Source: Glaciecola sp964446865 (GTDB lineage: Bacteria; Pseudomonadota; Gammaproteobacteria; Enterobacterales; Alteromonadaceae). Taken from it: a DNA stretch of 7,708 bases. The translations under genes were made by a program, and so were the position numbers. The notes beneath the pieces are model-generated. The model saw only the letters and a list, made by a program, of their open reading frames with translations, had not been told where the DNA came from and did not search any database. This document shows positions 1 to 7,078 of this stretch, piece by piece. How positions within the stretch are numbered: position 1 is the stretch's first letter; every line of letters begins with the position of its first letter. The DNA lies in the NCBI GenBank assembly GCA_964446865.1, contig CAYURD010000149.1, forward strand, positions 1 through 7,708, given 5' to 3'.

Positions 1-113
1 TTTCGGGAATGACGGATTTTTTCGGGAATGACGGATTTTTTCGGGAATGACGGATCTTTTCAGGAATGACGGACCATTTCGGAACGACGGATCTTTTCGG
101 CAATGCCGGCATT
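1..113. repeat. Tandem array of a 19-bp repeat (six copies, truncated at the left edge)
   Basis: Six head-to-tail units can be read at 1-19, 20-38, 39-57, 58-76, 77-94 and 95-113, with consensus tttcgggaatgacggattt. Units 1 and 2 are identical and unit 3 differs only near its end. Unit 4 has several changes, unit 5 has lost one base, and unit 6 is the most diverged. Unit 6 contains a perfect 12-bp palindrome, AATGCCGGCATT (102-113). The core GGGAATGACGG resembles one arm of the dispersed REP-like palindromes with a CGTCATTCCCG core found in many proteobacteria; that link is an inference. The array lies past the terminator of the M13 peptidase gene, has no plausible ORF, and may continue beyond the window. 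Confidence 0.85.
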
Positions 114-130
114 CTCAAGAGTACAAAAGG

Positions 131-163
131 AAAAAAAAGGGCTAACAACTGTTAGCCCTTTTT
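131..163 (-). terminator. Rho-independent terminator of the M13 peptidase gene
   Basis: GGGCTAAC (139-146) pairs perfectly with GTTAGCCC (151-158) around a 4-nt loop, AACT. The stem is flanked by an A-run (131-138) and a T-run (159-163), so A-T pairs can extend it. Read on the minus strand, the hairpin starts about 16 nt after the peptidase stop codon and is followed by eight U residues, which is a classic intrinsic terminator. The shorter T-run on the other side means it could also stop plus-strand transcription coming from the repeat array. Confidence 0.9.
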
Positions 164-178
164 AAAAACAAAATATAC

Positions 179-2260
179 TTACCAAATACGCACACGATCT
201 TCAGGCGCTAAATACAAAGCATCACCTGGTTTAACATCAAACGCTTCGTACCATGCATCATGGTTACGTACGGCTTGCGCTCTAAATGCACCCGGTGCAT
301 GCGTGCCGCCACGTAAACGGTTAAGCAATGCTTCTTCAGTAAACTTAACGCGCCATACTTGTGCCCATGCCATAAAGAAACGTTGGTCGCCGGTAAACCC
401 GTCGATAACAGGCGCTTCTTTACCGTTTAAGCTGAGTTTGTACGCATGATAAGCCATTGCTAGGCCGCCTACATCACCAATGTTTTCGCCAAGGCTGTTA
501 GCGCCATTTACAAATTGGCCAGGTAGGGCTTCGTATTCGTTGTACTGCGCAACAAGTTTTTGCGTTTTAGCTTCAAATGCGTCGCGGTCAGCGTCTGTCC
601 ACCAATTGCGCTGCACGCCTTTAGCATCAGACTTAGAGCCTTGATCGTCAAAACCATGACCCATTTCATGACCAATTACGGCGCCTATACCACCATAGTT
701 GACTGCAGGGTCAGCATTAGGGTCAAAAAACGGCGCTTGTAATATAGCCGCTGGGAAAACAATCTCGTTAAATGAAGGATTGTAATAAGCATTTACTCGT
801 TGAGGCACCATAAACCAATCATCACGGTTGGTTGGTTTCATTTCATCTTCAACACTTAAATTACGGAAGAACTTACGCATGGCCATGACATTACCGACTA
901 AATCGTCACTTGCCATAGTTAAACCTTCAAATGATTGCCATTCATCTGGGTAACCAATTTTAGGATTAAATGCGAGAAGCTTCTCGCGTGCGTTCTTTTT
1001 AGTTTCTTCGCCCATCCACTCCAGACCGTCAATACGTTGACCAAGTGCAGTACGCAAGTTTTCAACTAAGTCGACCATCTTTTCTTTAGAGCTTTCAGGA
1101 AAATGTCTATCAACGTAAACCTTACCAATGGCAAAACCTAGCGTTTGTGTACTTGCCATAGAACCAACAGCACGCTTCCAGCGAGGGCGAGGCTCTTGTT
1201 GACCGTTTAACACCGTGCCATAAAATGCAAAATTAGCGTTGTAAATTTCATCCGATAATAAAGAAGAATTACCTGAAATTAAGTGATAGCTTAAATACGC
1301 TTTCCACAAATCTAAAGGCGTTTCGTTAATGATTTCAATTACATCGTTCACCGGCTCTGGCTGAGAAATGTTTAACTCAGTTGCTTGGTAACCAGTGGCA
1401 TCGATAAACGTATCCCAATCAAAATCAGGATATTCTTTGCTTAGGTCGCTACGCGCAATTTGATTCAAAGTAAGATCGCGATTACGGCGCTTTTCACGCG
1501 GCCATTGCGCACCGGCAAGTTTTGTTTCAAGGGCAATAATTTGCTCTGCAAGCTGCTCGGCATTTTCCATGTCGGCAAATGACAACATAGTAGCGATACT
1601 TTTTTGATACTCATTTTTTATATTGTTAAAGCGCTCATTATCTTCAAGATAATATGCTCGGTCAGGTAGCCCTAAGCCGCCAACACCTACCGACATTTGA
1701 TATGAGTCAGGGTCTTTACGGTTAAAGCCTAGACCACCGCCAATTGGCGTATTAGTATTCATTAACCATGTACTACCAAATATTTTTGTCAATTCTTGTA
1801 CATTACTAATATTGGCTATTTGCGATAACATTGGCTTGATAGGTTCAATGCCCTTTGCATTAATACCCTCAATATCCATATATGAGTTGTAGTAGTCAGA
1901 AATAAGCTGCTCTTCAAAGCTCAGTTCGCTTTTGCTAGACACATCTTCAATAATCGCTTTAACGCGGTCTTCGCTTCTCTCGGCCAGTACTGAAAAAGCG
2001 CCATAACTGGTTTTGTCAGACGGAATTTCGTAGTTGTCATACCAAGTGCCGTTGGTGTATTTAAAAAAGTCGTCTCCTGGCTTTACTTCTTTATTGACGG
2101 CGTCTAAATCGATACCAAATGTACCTAATTCAGGTGTTTGAGGCATACTAGACTGTGCTTCTGATGATGCAGCACTCGTGTCGGTATCGTTTGCTTTTTC
2201 AGCGCAAGCGCTTAAGGCCAAAGACCCTACAATCGCTAGTGCGAGAATTGACTTCTTCAT
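179..2260 (-). CDS. M13 family (PepO/neprilysin-type) zinc metalloendopeptidase, lipoprotein
   Basis: Predicted zinc endopeptidase of 693 aa that cleaves peptides in the periplasm or at the outer membrane. Residues 1-18 form a lipoprotein signal peptide ending in the lipobox LSAC, with lipidated Cys19. Ala at +2 predicts outer-membrane sorting. A Ser/Thr/Glu-rich linker runs to about residue 45. The M13 N-terminal domain follows (about 50-430), then the catalytic domain. The zinc site is HEMGH (531-535) plus Glu592 in ENIGDVGG. NAYYNP (490-495) matches the substrate-backbone motif. His654 and Arg660 in the THAPGAFR stretch match neprilysin His711 and Arg717 with the same spacing. The C-terminus RVRIW corresponds to the family's CRVW ending. 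Length is normal and every catalytic residue is present. The start is supported by AAGGA 5 nt upstream. It has its own terminator and a probable promoter, so it is likely monocistronic. The physiological substrate cannot be inferred. Confidence 0.96.
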   Translation of the reverse strand: MKKSILALAIVGSLALSACAEKANDTDTSAASSEAQSSMPQTPELGTFGIDLDAVNKEVKPGDDFFKYTNGTWYDNYEIPSDKTSYGAFSVLAERSEDRVKAIIEDVSSKSELSFEEQLISDYYNSYMDIEGINAKGIEPIKPMLSQIANISNVQELTKIFGSTWLMNTNTPIGGGLGFNRKDPDSYQMSVGVGGLGLPDRAYYLEDNERFNNIKNEYQKSIATMLSFADMENAEQLAEQIIALETKLAGAQWPREKRRNRDLTLNQIARSDLSKEYPDFDWDTFIDATGYQATELNISQPEPVNDVIEIINETPLDLWKAYLSYHLISGNSSLLSDEIYNANFAFYGTVLNGQQEPRPRWKRAVGSMASTQTLGFAIGKVYVDRHFPESSKEKMVDLVENLRTALGQRIDGLEWMGEETKKNAREKLLAFNPKIGYPDEWQSFEGLTMASDDLVGNVMAMRKFFRNLSVEDEMKPTNRDDWFMVPQRVNAYYNPSFNEIVFPAAILQAPFFDPNADPAVNYGGIGAVIGHEMGHGFDDQGSKSDAKGVQRNWWTDADRDAFEAKTQKLVAQYNEYEALPGQFVNGANSLGENIGDVGGLAMAYHAYKLSLNGKEAPVIDGFTGDQRFFMAWAQVWRVKFTEEALLNRLRGGTHAPGAFRAQAVRNHDAWYEAFDVKPGDALYLAPEDRVRIW

Positions 2261-2343
2261 AATTATCCTTTCTATCGTTTGTGATTTTGTAAGCTTTTTT
2301 ATTGTTATGTGATTGCATTTTTAGCAACGTTAATTCGCGCGTT

Positions 2344-2371
2344 ATTTTATGCGCCTTGAGTAACTATTCAA
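2344..2371 (-). promoter_or_regulatory. Probable sigma-70 promoter of the M13 peptidase gene
   Basis: On the minus strand TTGAAT (2366-2371) serves as a -35 element, followed by a 16-bp spacer and TAAAAT (2344-2349) as the -10. The -10 has one mismatch to consensus and the -35 has two. This predicts a leader of roughly 75 nt. The call rests on motif match and position only. No clear terminator separates this promoter from the upstream DUF482 gene, so some read-through is possible. Confidence 0.45.
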
Positions 2372-2450
2372 GTAGTAATCGAGTTTTGTATATATTTGTT
2401 ACAATTTAGTTTACACGAATATCGTTTGAGCTACTGACTCAATTTTGAAA

Positions 2451-3773
2451 TTATCGATTATTGTCTTTCTCTTTAAAGGGTAAAAGCGTTGCTGATTGTT
2501 GCTGATACTCTTTAATGTGCGGCGTTTCACGCTCAAGAAAATCTCGTACAGCATCGTCAAAAGCACTTTCGCGCATTTTATGATTTGAATAGCATAAGCT
2601 AGGTTCAAACCCTCGTAATATTTTATGCTCTCCCTGCGTGCCAGGGTTAAATAAACGTATATTGCGCTCAATGCAAAATTCGATGCCTTGATAATAACAA
2701 GCTTCAAAGTGCAAACCAGACACATCCTTAAGCGCCCCCCAATAACGACCATATAAGCCGTTTTCGTCAAACAAGAAAAGTGCTGATGCGATTGGCATGT
2801 TTCTAGGTGGTTGATTTTCGCTAGTAGCTGGGCTTAGCTCTTGGCTATCATTTTCTGTTTCACTACCATCCATTTCTTGGAGTGAAGCTTGTTCGTGCTG
2901 CGTTGCAATGACTAGCATGAGTTTGCTAGGCATTTCACTTAACAGCGACATGAAAAAATCAAAGGTTAAATAACCAGTGTGACCGCTTCGCTTTAAATAG
3001 GTCTGTTTATAACACTCATAAAAAAATAACATATCAGGCTCATCAATAGCATTGCCCGACAATCGTTTAACGCTAACGTTTTGCTTTGCGATACCTTTAC
3101 GCTCTTTTTTGATGGAACGTCTGCGTCGTGCGGTTAATGATTCCAAAAATTCGTCAAAGCTTGCGTAGTCTCGGTTAAGCCAATTAAATTGCACGGATTG
3201 ACGCTGAAAAAATCTATGTTTTGCGTATTTGTCTGAGGTTGTTTTTGATGGGAATAGAATATGCAACGACGAAATGTCCAGTTTCTCTAGCATCGAAGAC
3301 TGCTGATTGACGATATACTCAATGACATCATCACCATCTACACTTGGTTGAAGTAGTATTCTAGGGCCAGTGACTGGCGTAAAAGGAATGCCAATAACCA
3401 ATTTAGGGTAATAAGCCAAACCATGCTGTTGGTATGCATGGGCCCAGCTGTGATCAAATACGTACTCACCATAAGAATGTGTTTTTATATAGGCGGGTAA
3501 AAATGCGAGTAGCTTGTCACTATCGTCTTTTATAACAATATGTTTTGTTTGCCAACCAGAATCGCCTCCTACGCTATTAGAGGTTTCTAGGGCTTTTATA
3601 AAAGTATATTGTAAAAAGGGGCTTGAGTGTTTGGCACTTTGTTCGTTAGTGGTGTTCTGGTTATTTTTATTTGAGCTTTCATCAAAAAAGCAATCTTCGA
3701 TGGCCTGTAAGTCAGCAAAATCTGCTTCACTTATGTCACTAATACTATCAATACTTGTCCATTGCCAATTCAT
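2451..3773 (-). CDS. FemAB-like / DUF482 (PF04339, COG3146) GNAT-type protein
   Basis: A 440-aa cytosolic protein of the DUF482/FemAB-like family, often annotated as GNAT N-acetyltransferase or peptidoglycan biosynthesis protein; the substrate of these proteins is not established. Recognisable family blocks are SPFLQYTFIKALE (51-63), EYVFDHSWAHAY (103-114), YYPKLVIGIPFTPVTGPR (121-138), ARRRRSIKKERKG (215-227), GHTGYLTFDFF (264-274), LYGRYWG (340-346), HFEACYYQGIEFCI (355-368) and FNPGTQGEHKILRGF (375-389). Two low-complexity segments, about 31-50 (Asn/Ser/Gln-rich) and 291-326 (acidic, Ser/Glu/Gln-rich), interrupt the conserved core. The frame is open upstream to 3905, but that would run 87 bp into the opposite-strand recX and add non-family sequence. 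The ATG at 3773 begins MNWQWTSIDSISDIS, as family members do, and lies about 25 nt after the predicted start of transcription. No convincing Shine-Dalgarno sequence precedes it, so the start is likely rather than certain. Confidence 0.88.
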   Translation of the reverse strand: MNWQWTSIDSISDISEADFADLQAIEDCFFDESSNKNNQNTTNEQSAKHSSPFLQYTFIKALETSNSVGGDSGWQTKHIVIKDDSDKLLAFLPAYIKTHSYGEYVFDHSWAHAYQQHGLAYYPKLVIGIPFTPVTGPRILLQPSVDGDDVIEYIVNQQSSMLEKLDISSLHILFPSKTTSDKYAKHRFFQRQSVQFNWLNRDYASFDEFLESLTARRRRSIKKERKGIAKQNVSVKRLSGNAIDEPDMLFFYECYKQTYLKRSGHTGYLTFDFFMSLLSEMPSKLMLVIATQHEQASLQEMDGSETENDSQELSPATSENQPPRNMPIASALFLFDENGLYGRYWGALKDVSGLHFEACYYQGIEFCIERNIRLFNPGTQGEHKILRGFEPSLCYSNHKMRESAFDDAVRDFLERETPHIKEYQQQSATLLPFKEKDNNR

Positions 3774-3818
3774 TGCTAAAATACAAAACCCTACGATTAC
3801 CTTAATTATAAAACAGAT
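3774..3818. promoter_or_regulatory. 45-bp divergent promoter region between the DUF482 gene and recX
   Basis: The whole gap between two divergent start codons is 45 bp. On the minus strand a perfect TATAAT (3805-3810) is well placed for the DUF482 gene, although a good -35 is missing. On the plus strand TATAAA (3807-3812) overlaps it and could be the -10 of recX, which would give a very short leader. A partial LexA-like site, CTTA-N8-ACAG (3801-3816), lies over both -10 elements. It keeps one exact half-site and the correct N8 spacing relative to CTGT-N8-ACAG. Neither gene has a clear Shine-Dalgarno sequence here. Confidence 0.45.
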
Positions 3819-4274
3819 ATGAGTATTGAAGAGGCAAAGATCATAAATCAAAGCATTAATCGCATGTTGGCAAGGCGGGAGCATAGCCAACATGAAATAA
3901 TGCAAAAGTTATTGGCAAAAGAGCTAAACGAAAACCTCTGTTGGCAACAGCTTCAATTATTCGTTGAGCGTAATCTACAAAGTGATGTTCGTTACGCAGA
4001 ATCGTTTACACGAACGTGCCTGATAAAAGGTAAAGGCCCAAATATCATCCGCCAGCAGCTCAAACAGCATAATATCGAAGGTAATACGATTACTGACTGT
4101 TTAAAAAACGAAGAATACGATTGGTTTGAGGCGGCAGCAAAAGTGCGTGAAAAGAAATATGGAGAAGCGCTACCACTGCAATTTGCTGACAAGCAAAAGC
4201 AAATGCGATTTTTACAGTATCGAGGTTTTGAGCAGTCACAAATTAAAGAAGCCTTTGAATCAGATGACTATTAG
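3819..4274 (+). CDS. recX: Regulatory protein RecX
   Basis: RecX binds RecA filaments and inhibits their extension and activity, limiting recombination and the SOS response. The 151-aa protein is slightly shorter than E. coli RecX (166 aa), mostly through a shorter N-terminus and the loss of a few residues after the first helical repeat. It is made of helical repeats throughout. Family signatures are RMLARREHSQHEIMQKLL (15-32), KGKGPNIIRQQL (70-81), DWFEAAAKVREKKYG (101-115) and RFLQYRGF (130-137), all aligning with E. coli RecX. The ATG at 3819 is the only reasonable start, but no Shine-Dalgarno sequence is visible and translation may be inefficient. RecX is normally made at low level by read-through from recA. 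Here recA is absent upstream and the neighbour is divergent, so recX must use its own promoter. It lies 162 bp upstream of alaS on the same strand. Confidence 0.95.
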   Translation: MSIEEAKIINQSINRMLARREHSQHEIMQKLLAKELNENLCWQQLQLFVERNLQSDVRYAESFTRTCLIKGKGPNIIRQQLKQHNIEGNTITDCLKNEEYDWFEAAAKVREKKYGEALPLQFADKQKQMRFLQYRGFEQSQIKEAFESDDY

Positions 4275-4300
4275 CATTATCAAAAATCAATAATTTTACC

Positions 4301-4360
4301 CTAGGCAAGGCTTAAATTATGTGCGCAATAATGCTATTGTTGCGCGCTCGCAATGCCTAG
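4301..4360 (+). promoter_or_regulatory. Nested inverted repeats in the alaS upstream region
   Basis: An outer 7-bp inverted repeat, CTAGGCA (4301-4307) and TGCCTAG (4354-4360), encloses an inner hairpin of GTGCGCAA (4321-4328) with TTGCGCGC (4340-4347), eight pairs including one G-T. A second way to fold the inner part pairs CAATA (4326-4330) with TATTG (4335-4339) around ATGC. No T-run follows either arm, so this is not an ordinary terminator for recX. E. coli AlaRS is known to repress its own gene by binding a palindrome around the alaS transcription start. A comparable operator is possible, but no promoter could be placed with confidence. Confidence 0.5.
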
Positions 4361-4407
4361 CACTGTGAACGATGTAAATATACGTTTATTTTTTATGACA
4401 AAGAATG

Positions 4408-4430
4408 GCTATTGTATTAATAGCATAGGA
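4408..4430 (+). promoter_or_regulatory. Small hairpin abutting the alaS Shine-Dalgarno sequence
   Basis: GCTATT (4408-4413) and AATAGC (4419-4424) form a 6-bp hairpin with loop GTATT, two bases before the AGGA Shine-Dalgarno sequence (4427-4430). The AGGA sits 6 nt ahead of the ATG at 4437 and decides that start. The 3' arm plus two bases (AATAGCAT, 4419-4426) is also an exact complement of ATGCTATT (4331-4338) in the loop of the upstream hairpin, so two alternative pairings are possible. Confidence 0.4.
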
Positions 4431-4436
4431 CATTTA

Positions 4437-7031
4437 ATGACACGCTCCACCGCTGATATAAGACGCGCTTTTCTTGATTTTTTTGCCGCTAGGCAGCATC
4501 AAGAAGTGCCCACTTCTTCACTTGTTCCAATAGACGATCCTACCTTGTTGTTTACCAACGCTGGGATGAATCAATTTAAGGATGTGTTTTTAGGAACAGA
4601 GCAGCGAAATTATTCACGAGCAACAAGCTCACAACGTTGCGTGCGAGCAGGCGGTAAACACAACGATTTAGAAAATGTTGGCTACACTGCGCGCCATCAC
4701 ACCTTTTTTGAAATGTTAGGTAACTTTAGCTTTGGCGACTATTTTAAACAAGATGCCATCAAGTTCGCTTGGTCGTTTTTAACCGAAGAGCTAGCACTGC
4801 CTAAAGACAAACTGCTTGTCACGATTTATCACGAAGATGACGAAGCGTTTGATATTTGGCACAAGGAAATTGGCGTACCGAGTGAAAAAATAATACGTAT
4901 TTCGACCTCTGATAACTTTTGGTCAATGGGTGATACTGGCCCGTGTGGACCATGTTCAGAAATTTTTTACGATCATGGTGAACATATTTGGGGCGGTCCG
5001 CCTGGGTCACCTGAAGAAGACGGTGACCGATTTATCGAGATTTGGAACTTAGTCTTTATGCAGTTTAATCGCCAAGCCAATGGCGATATGCAAGCATTGC
5101 CAAAGCCGTCTATTGACACCGGTATGGGACTTGAGCGCATTGCCGCAATATTACAAGATGTGCATAGCAACTACGAAATCGATTTATTCCAAGCCTTAAT
5201 TAAGCAAGCCGCAAATATTGTTGGTACTGCCGATTTGAGCAATAAGTCATTGCGCGTTATTGCCGATCACATTCGTTCGTGCAGCTTTTTGATATGCGAC
5301 GGTGTTATGCCGTCTAACGAAGGGCGCGGTTATGTATTAAGACGTATTATTCGCCGCGCAGTAAGACATGGCTATAAACTAGGCGCAAAAGACGTATTCT
5401 TTTATCGTTTAGTGCAGCAGCTTGTGACTGAAATGGCTGATGCATTTCCAGAGCTGGGCGCGCAGCAAGCCATGATTGAAAAAGTGTTAAAAGCGGAAGA
5501 AGAGCAATTTGCCAAAACGCTAGAGCGCGGCATGAATATATTAAATGACGCCTTAAGTAAGCTTGAAGGCAAACAAGTGCCTGGCGAAGTCGTGTTCAAA
5601 CTTTATGATACCTATGGTTTCCCCGCTGATCTAACGGCAGATGTGGCGCGCGAACAAGATTTAACGATTGACCAAGAAGGTTTTGATAAAGCCATGCAAG
5701 CGCAAAAAGCCTTGGCACAATCGGCAAGTAAGTTTAGTGCCGATTACAATAATATTATCAAACTAGAGCACGAGACTTCATTTACGGGTTACGAAAAGCT
5801 TGAAGCAAATGCAAGTGTTAAGGAAATCTTACTAGAGCAAGTATCCGTTGACTTAGCGGCAGATGGCACGGCTCTAGTCGTGCTCGACGAAACGCCTTTT
5901 TATGCCGAGTCGGGCGGCCAAGTTGGCGATACCGGTAGCATTGAAGTAAACGGCAAACAAATGCAGGTGCTCGATACACAAAAAATTGGCAGTGCCTTTG
6001 TGCACAAAGTACAATTAACGGGCATGCTTAAAGTCGGCGATACTGTAAAAGTCATCGTAGATAGCGCACGCAGAGAATCGGTGAAGCTAAACCACAGTGC
6101 GACACATTTATTACATGCTGCTTTGCGCAACATATTAGGTGAGCATGTCACGCAAAAAGGCTCCTTAGTTGATGCTGACAAACTACGTTTTGATTTTTCA
6201 CATTTTGAAAGCATCGCAAGTGAAACGCTTACCCAAATTGAAAACTCGGTTAACCAAGAAATACGTGCTAACCATGCGCTTAACACTCAGTTAATGGAAC
6301 TTGAAGCAGCAAAAGAAGCAGGTGCGATGGCCTTGTTCGGCGAAAAGTACGATGACGAAGTCAGAGTCGTTAAGATGGGCGATTTCTCAACTGAGTTATG
6401 TGGCGGCACGCACGTAGGACGCACCGGCGACATTGGTTTATTTAAAATTGTATCGGAAGGTGGTATTTCGTCGGGTGTTAGACGTATCGAAGCGATTACG
6501 GGTCAACAGGCACTTGATTATATTACTGCTCAAGACGATGCCTTGTTTACATTAGCTGGTCTGGTGAAGTCTGACAAAGCAAGCCTAGTCAAAAAGACCG
6601 AGCAACTATTGGCGCAAGTTAAACAAAGCGACAAAGAATTGGCGCAGCTCAAACAGCAGTTGGCAGGCCAACAATCTAAAGATTTCTTAAGTGACGTGAT
6701 AGACGTTAATGGCACAAAAGTACTCGTCAAAAAACTTGAAAACGCTGAGCCCAAAGCCTTACGCACAATGATGGATGACTTAAAAGTACAAATTAAATCA
6801 GGCGTTATCGTGCTTGGTTTAGCGACCAACGGCAAGGTCAATCTTATTGCGGGCGTCACAAAAGATTTAACTGGCACTATTCATGCAGGCAAATTAGTGA
6901 GTCATTTGGCGCAGCAGGTAGGCGGTAAAGGTGGCGGCCGACCAGATATGGCGCAGGCAGGCGGCACCGATGTAAATAAATTAGACGATGCCTTACAGTC
7001 AGTCGTACCGTGGTTGTCAGAAGCTGAGTAG
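4437..7031 (+). CDS. alaS: Alanyl-tRNA synthetase
   Basis: AlaRS charges tRNA-Ala with alanine in the cytoplasm and removes mischarged Ser or Gly. From the ATG at 4437 the protein has 864 aa, against 876 in E. coli. The class II catalytic domain (about 1-240) shows TNAGMNQFKDVF, RCVRAGGKHNDLENVG (68-83, motif 2), GPCGPCSEI and GMGLER (229-234, motif 3). The tRNA-recognition domain carries Asn294 and Asp391, equivalent to E. coli Asn303 and Asp400. The editing domain has the zinc and active-site set HSATH (553-557) and CGGTH (655-659). The C-terminal C-Ala region has a coiled coil (about 715-745) and the GGKGGGRPDMAQAGG motif (829-843). The frame is open for 28 more codons upstream, to 4353. 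The ATG at 4437 is preferred because MTRSTADIRRAF matches the E. coli start and AGGA lies 6 nt upstream. The 12-residue shortening is mainly loop loss near residues 118 and 156. Confidence 0.98.
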   Translation: MTRSTADIRRAFLDFFAARQHQEVPTSSLVPIDDPTLLFTNAGMNQFKDVFLGTEQRNYSRATSSQRCVRAGGKHNDLENVGYTARHHTFFEMLGNFSFGDYFKQDAIKFAWSFLTEELALPKDKLLVTIYHEDDEAFDIWHKEIGVPSEKIIRISTSDNFWSMGDTGPCGPCSEIFYDHGEHIWGGPPGSPEEDGDRFIEIWNLVFMQFNRQANGDMQALPKPSIDTGMGLERIAAILQDVHSNYEIDLFQALIKQAANIVGTADLSNKSLRVIADHIRSCSFLICDGVMPSNEGRGYVLRRIIRRAVRHGYKLGAKDVFFYRLVQQLVTEMADAFPELGAQQAMIEKVLKAEEEQFAKTLERGMNILNDALSKLEGKQVPGEVVFKLYDTYGFPADLTADVAREQDLTIDQEGFDKAMQAQKALAQSASKFSADYNNIIKLEHETSFTGYEKLEANASVKEILLEQVSVDLAADGTALVVLDETPFYAESGGQVGDTGSIEVNGKQMQVLDTQKIGSAFVHKVQLTGMLKVGDTVKVIVDSARRESVKLNHSATHLLHAALRNILGEHVTQKGSLVDADKLRFDFSHFESIASETLTQIENSVNQEIRANHALNTQLMELEAAKEAGAMALFGEKYDDEVRVVKMGDFSTELCGGTHVGRTGDIGLFKIVSEGGISSGVRRIEAITGQQALDYITAQDDALFTLAGLVKSDKASLVKKTEQLLAQVKQSDKELAQLKQQLAGQQSKDFLSDVIDVNGTKVLVKKLENAEPKALRTMMDDLKVQIKSGVIVLGLATNGKVNLIAGVTKDLTGTIHAGKLVSHLAQQVGGKGGGRPDMAQAGGTDVNKLDDALQSVVPWLSEAE

Positions 7032-7078
7032 CCGTAAGTAATACGCAACGACTCTACACGATTTATTTTTGATTTTAT

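Noticed and set aside
1..113. The tandem repeats considered as a CRISPR array
   Set aside because: Units are 19 bp and directly adjacent, with no unique spacers between them.
560..742. Plus-strand open frame of 60 codons inside the M13 peptidase gene
   Set aside because: It lies antisense within a full, well-conserved coding region, has no recognisable product and no ribosome binding site. The other frames antisense or out of phase to alaS and DUF482 were rejected for the same reasons.
2426..2442. TTGAG/CTCAA hairpin just after the DUF482 gene as a terminator
   Set aside because: The stem has only five A/T-rich pairs and no T-run follows on the minus strand.
3774..3905. Upstream extension of the DUF482 gene to an ATG at 3905 (484 aa)
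   Set aside because: The added 44 residues are Cys/Ile-rich, unlike the family, and the extension would overlap recX on the other strand by 87 bp. The ATG at 3773 matches the usual family N-terminus and follows a TATAAT box.
4353..4436. Upstream in-frame extension of alaS by 28 codons
   Set aside because: No Shine-Dalgarno sequence precedes 4353 and the extra residues have no counterpart in E. coli AlaRS. The extension also runs through the inverted repeat and the hairpin. AGGA at 4427-4430 points to the ATG at 4437.
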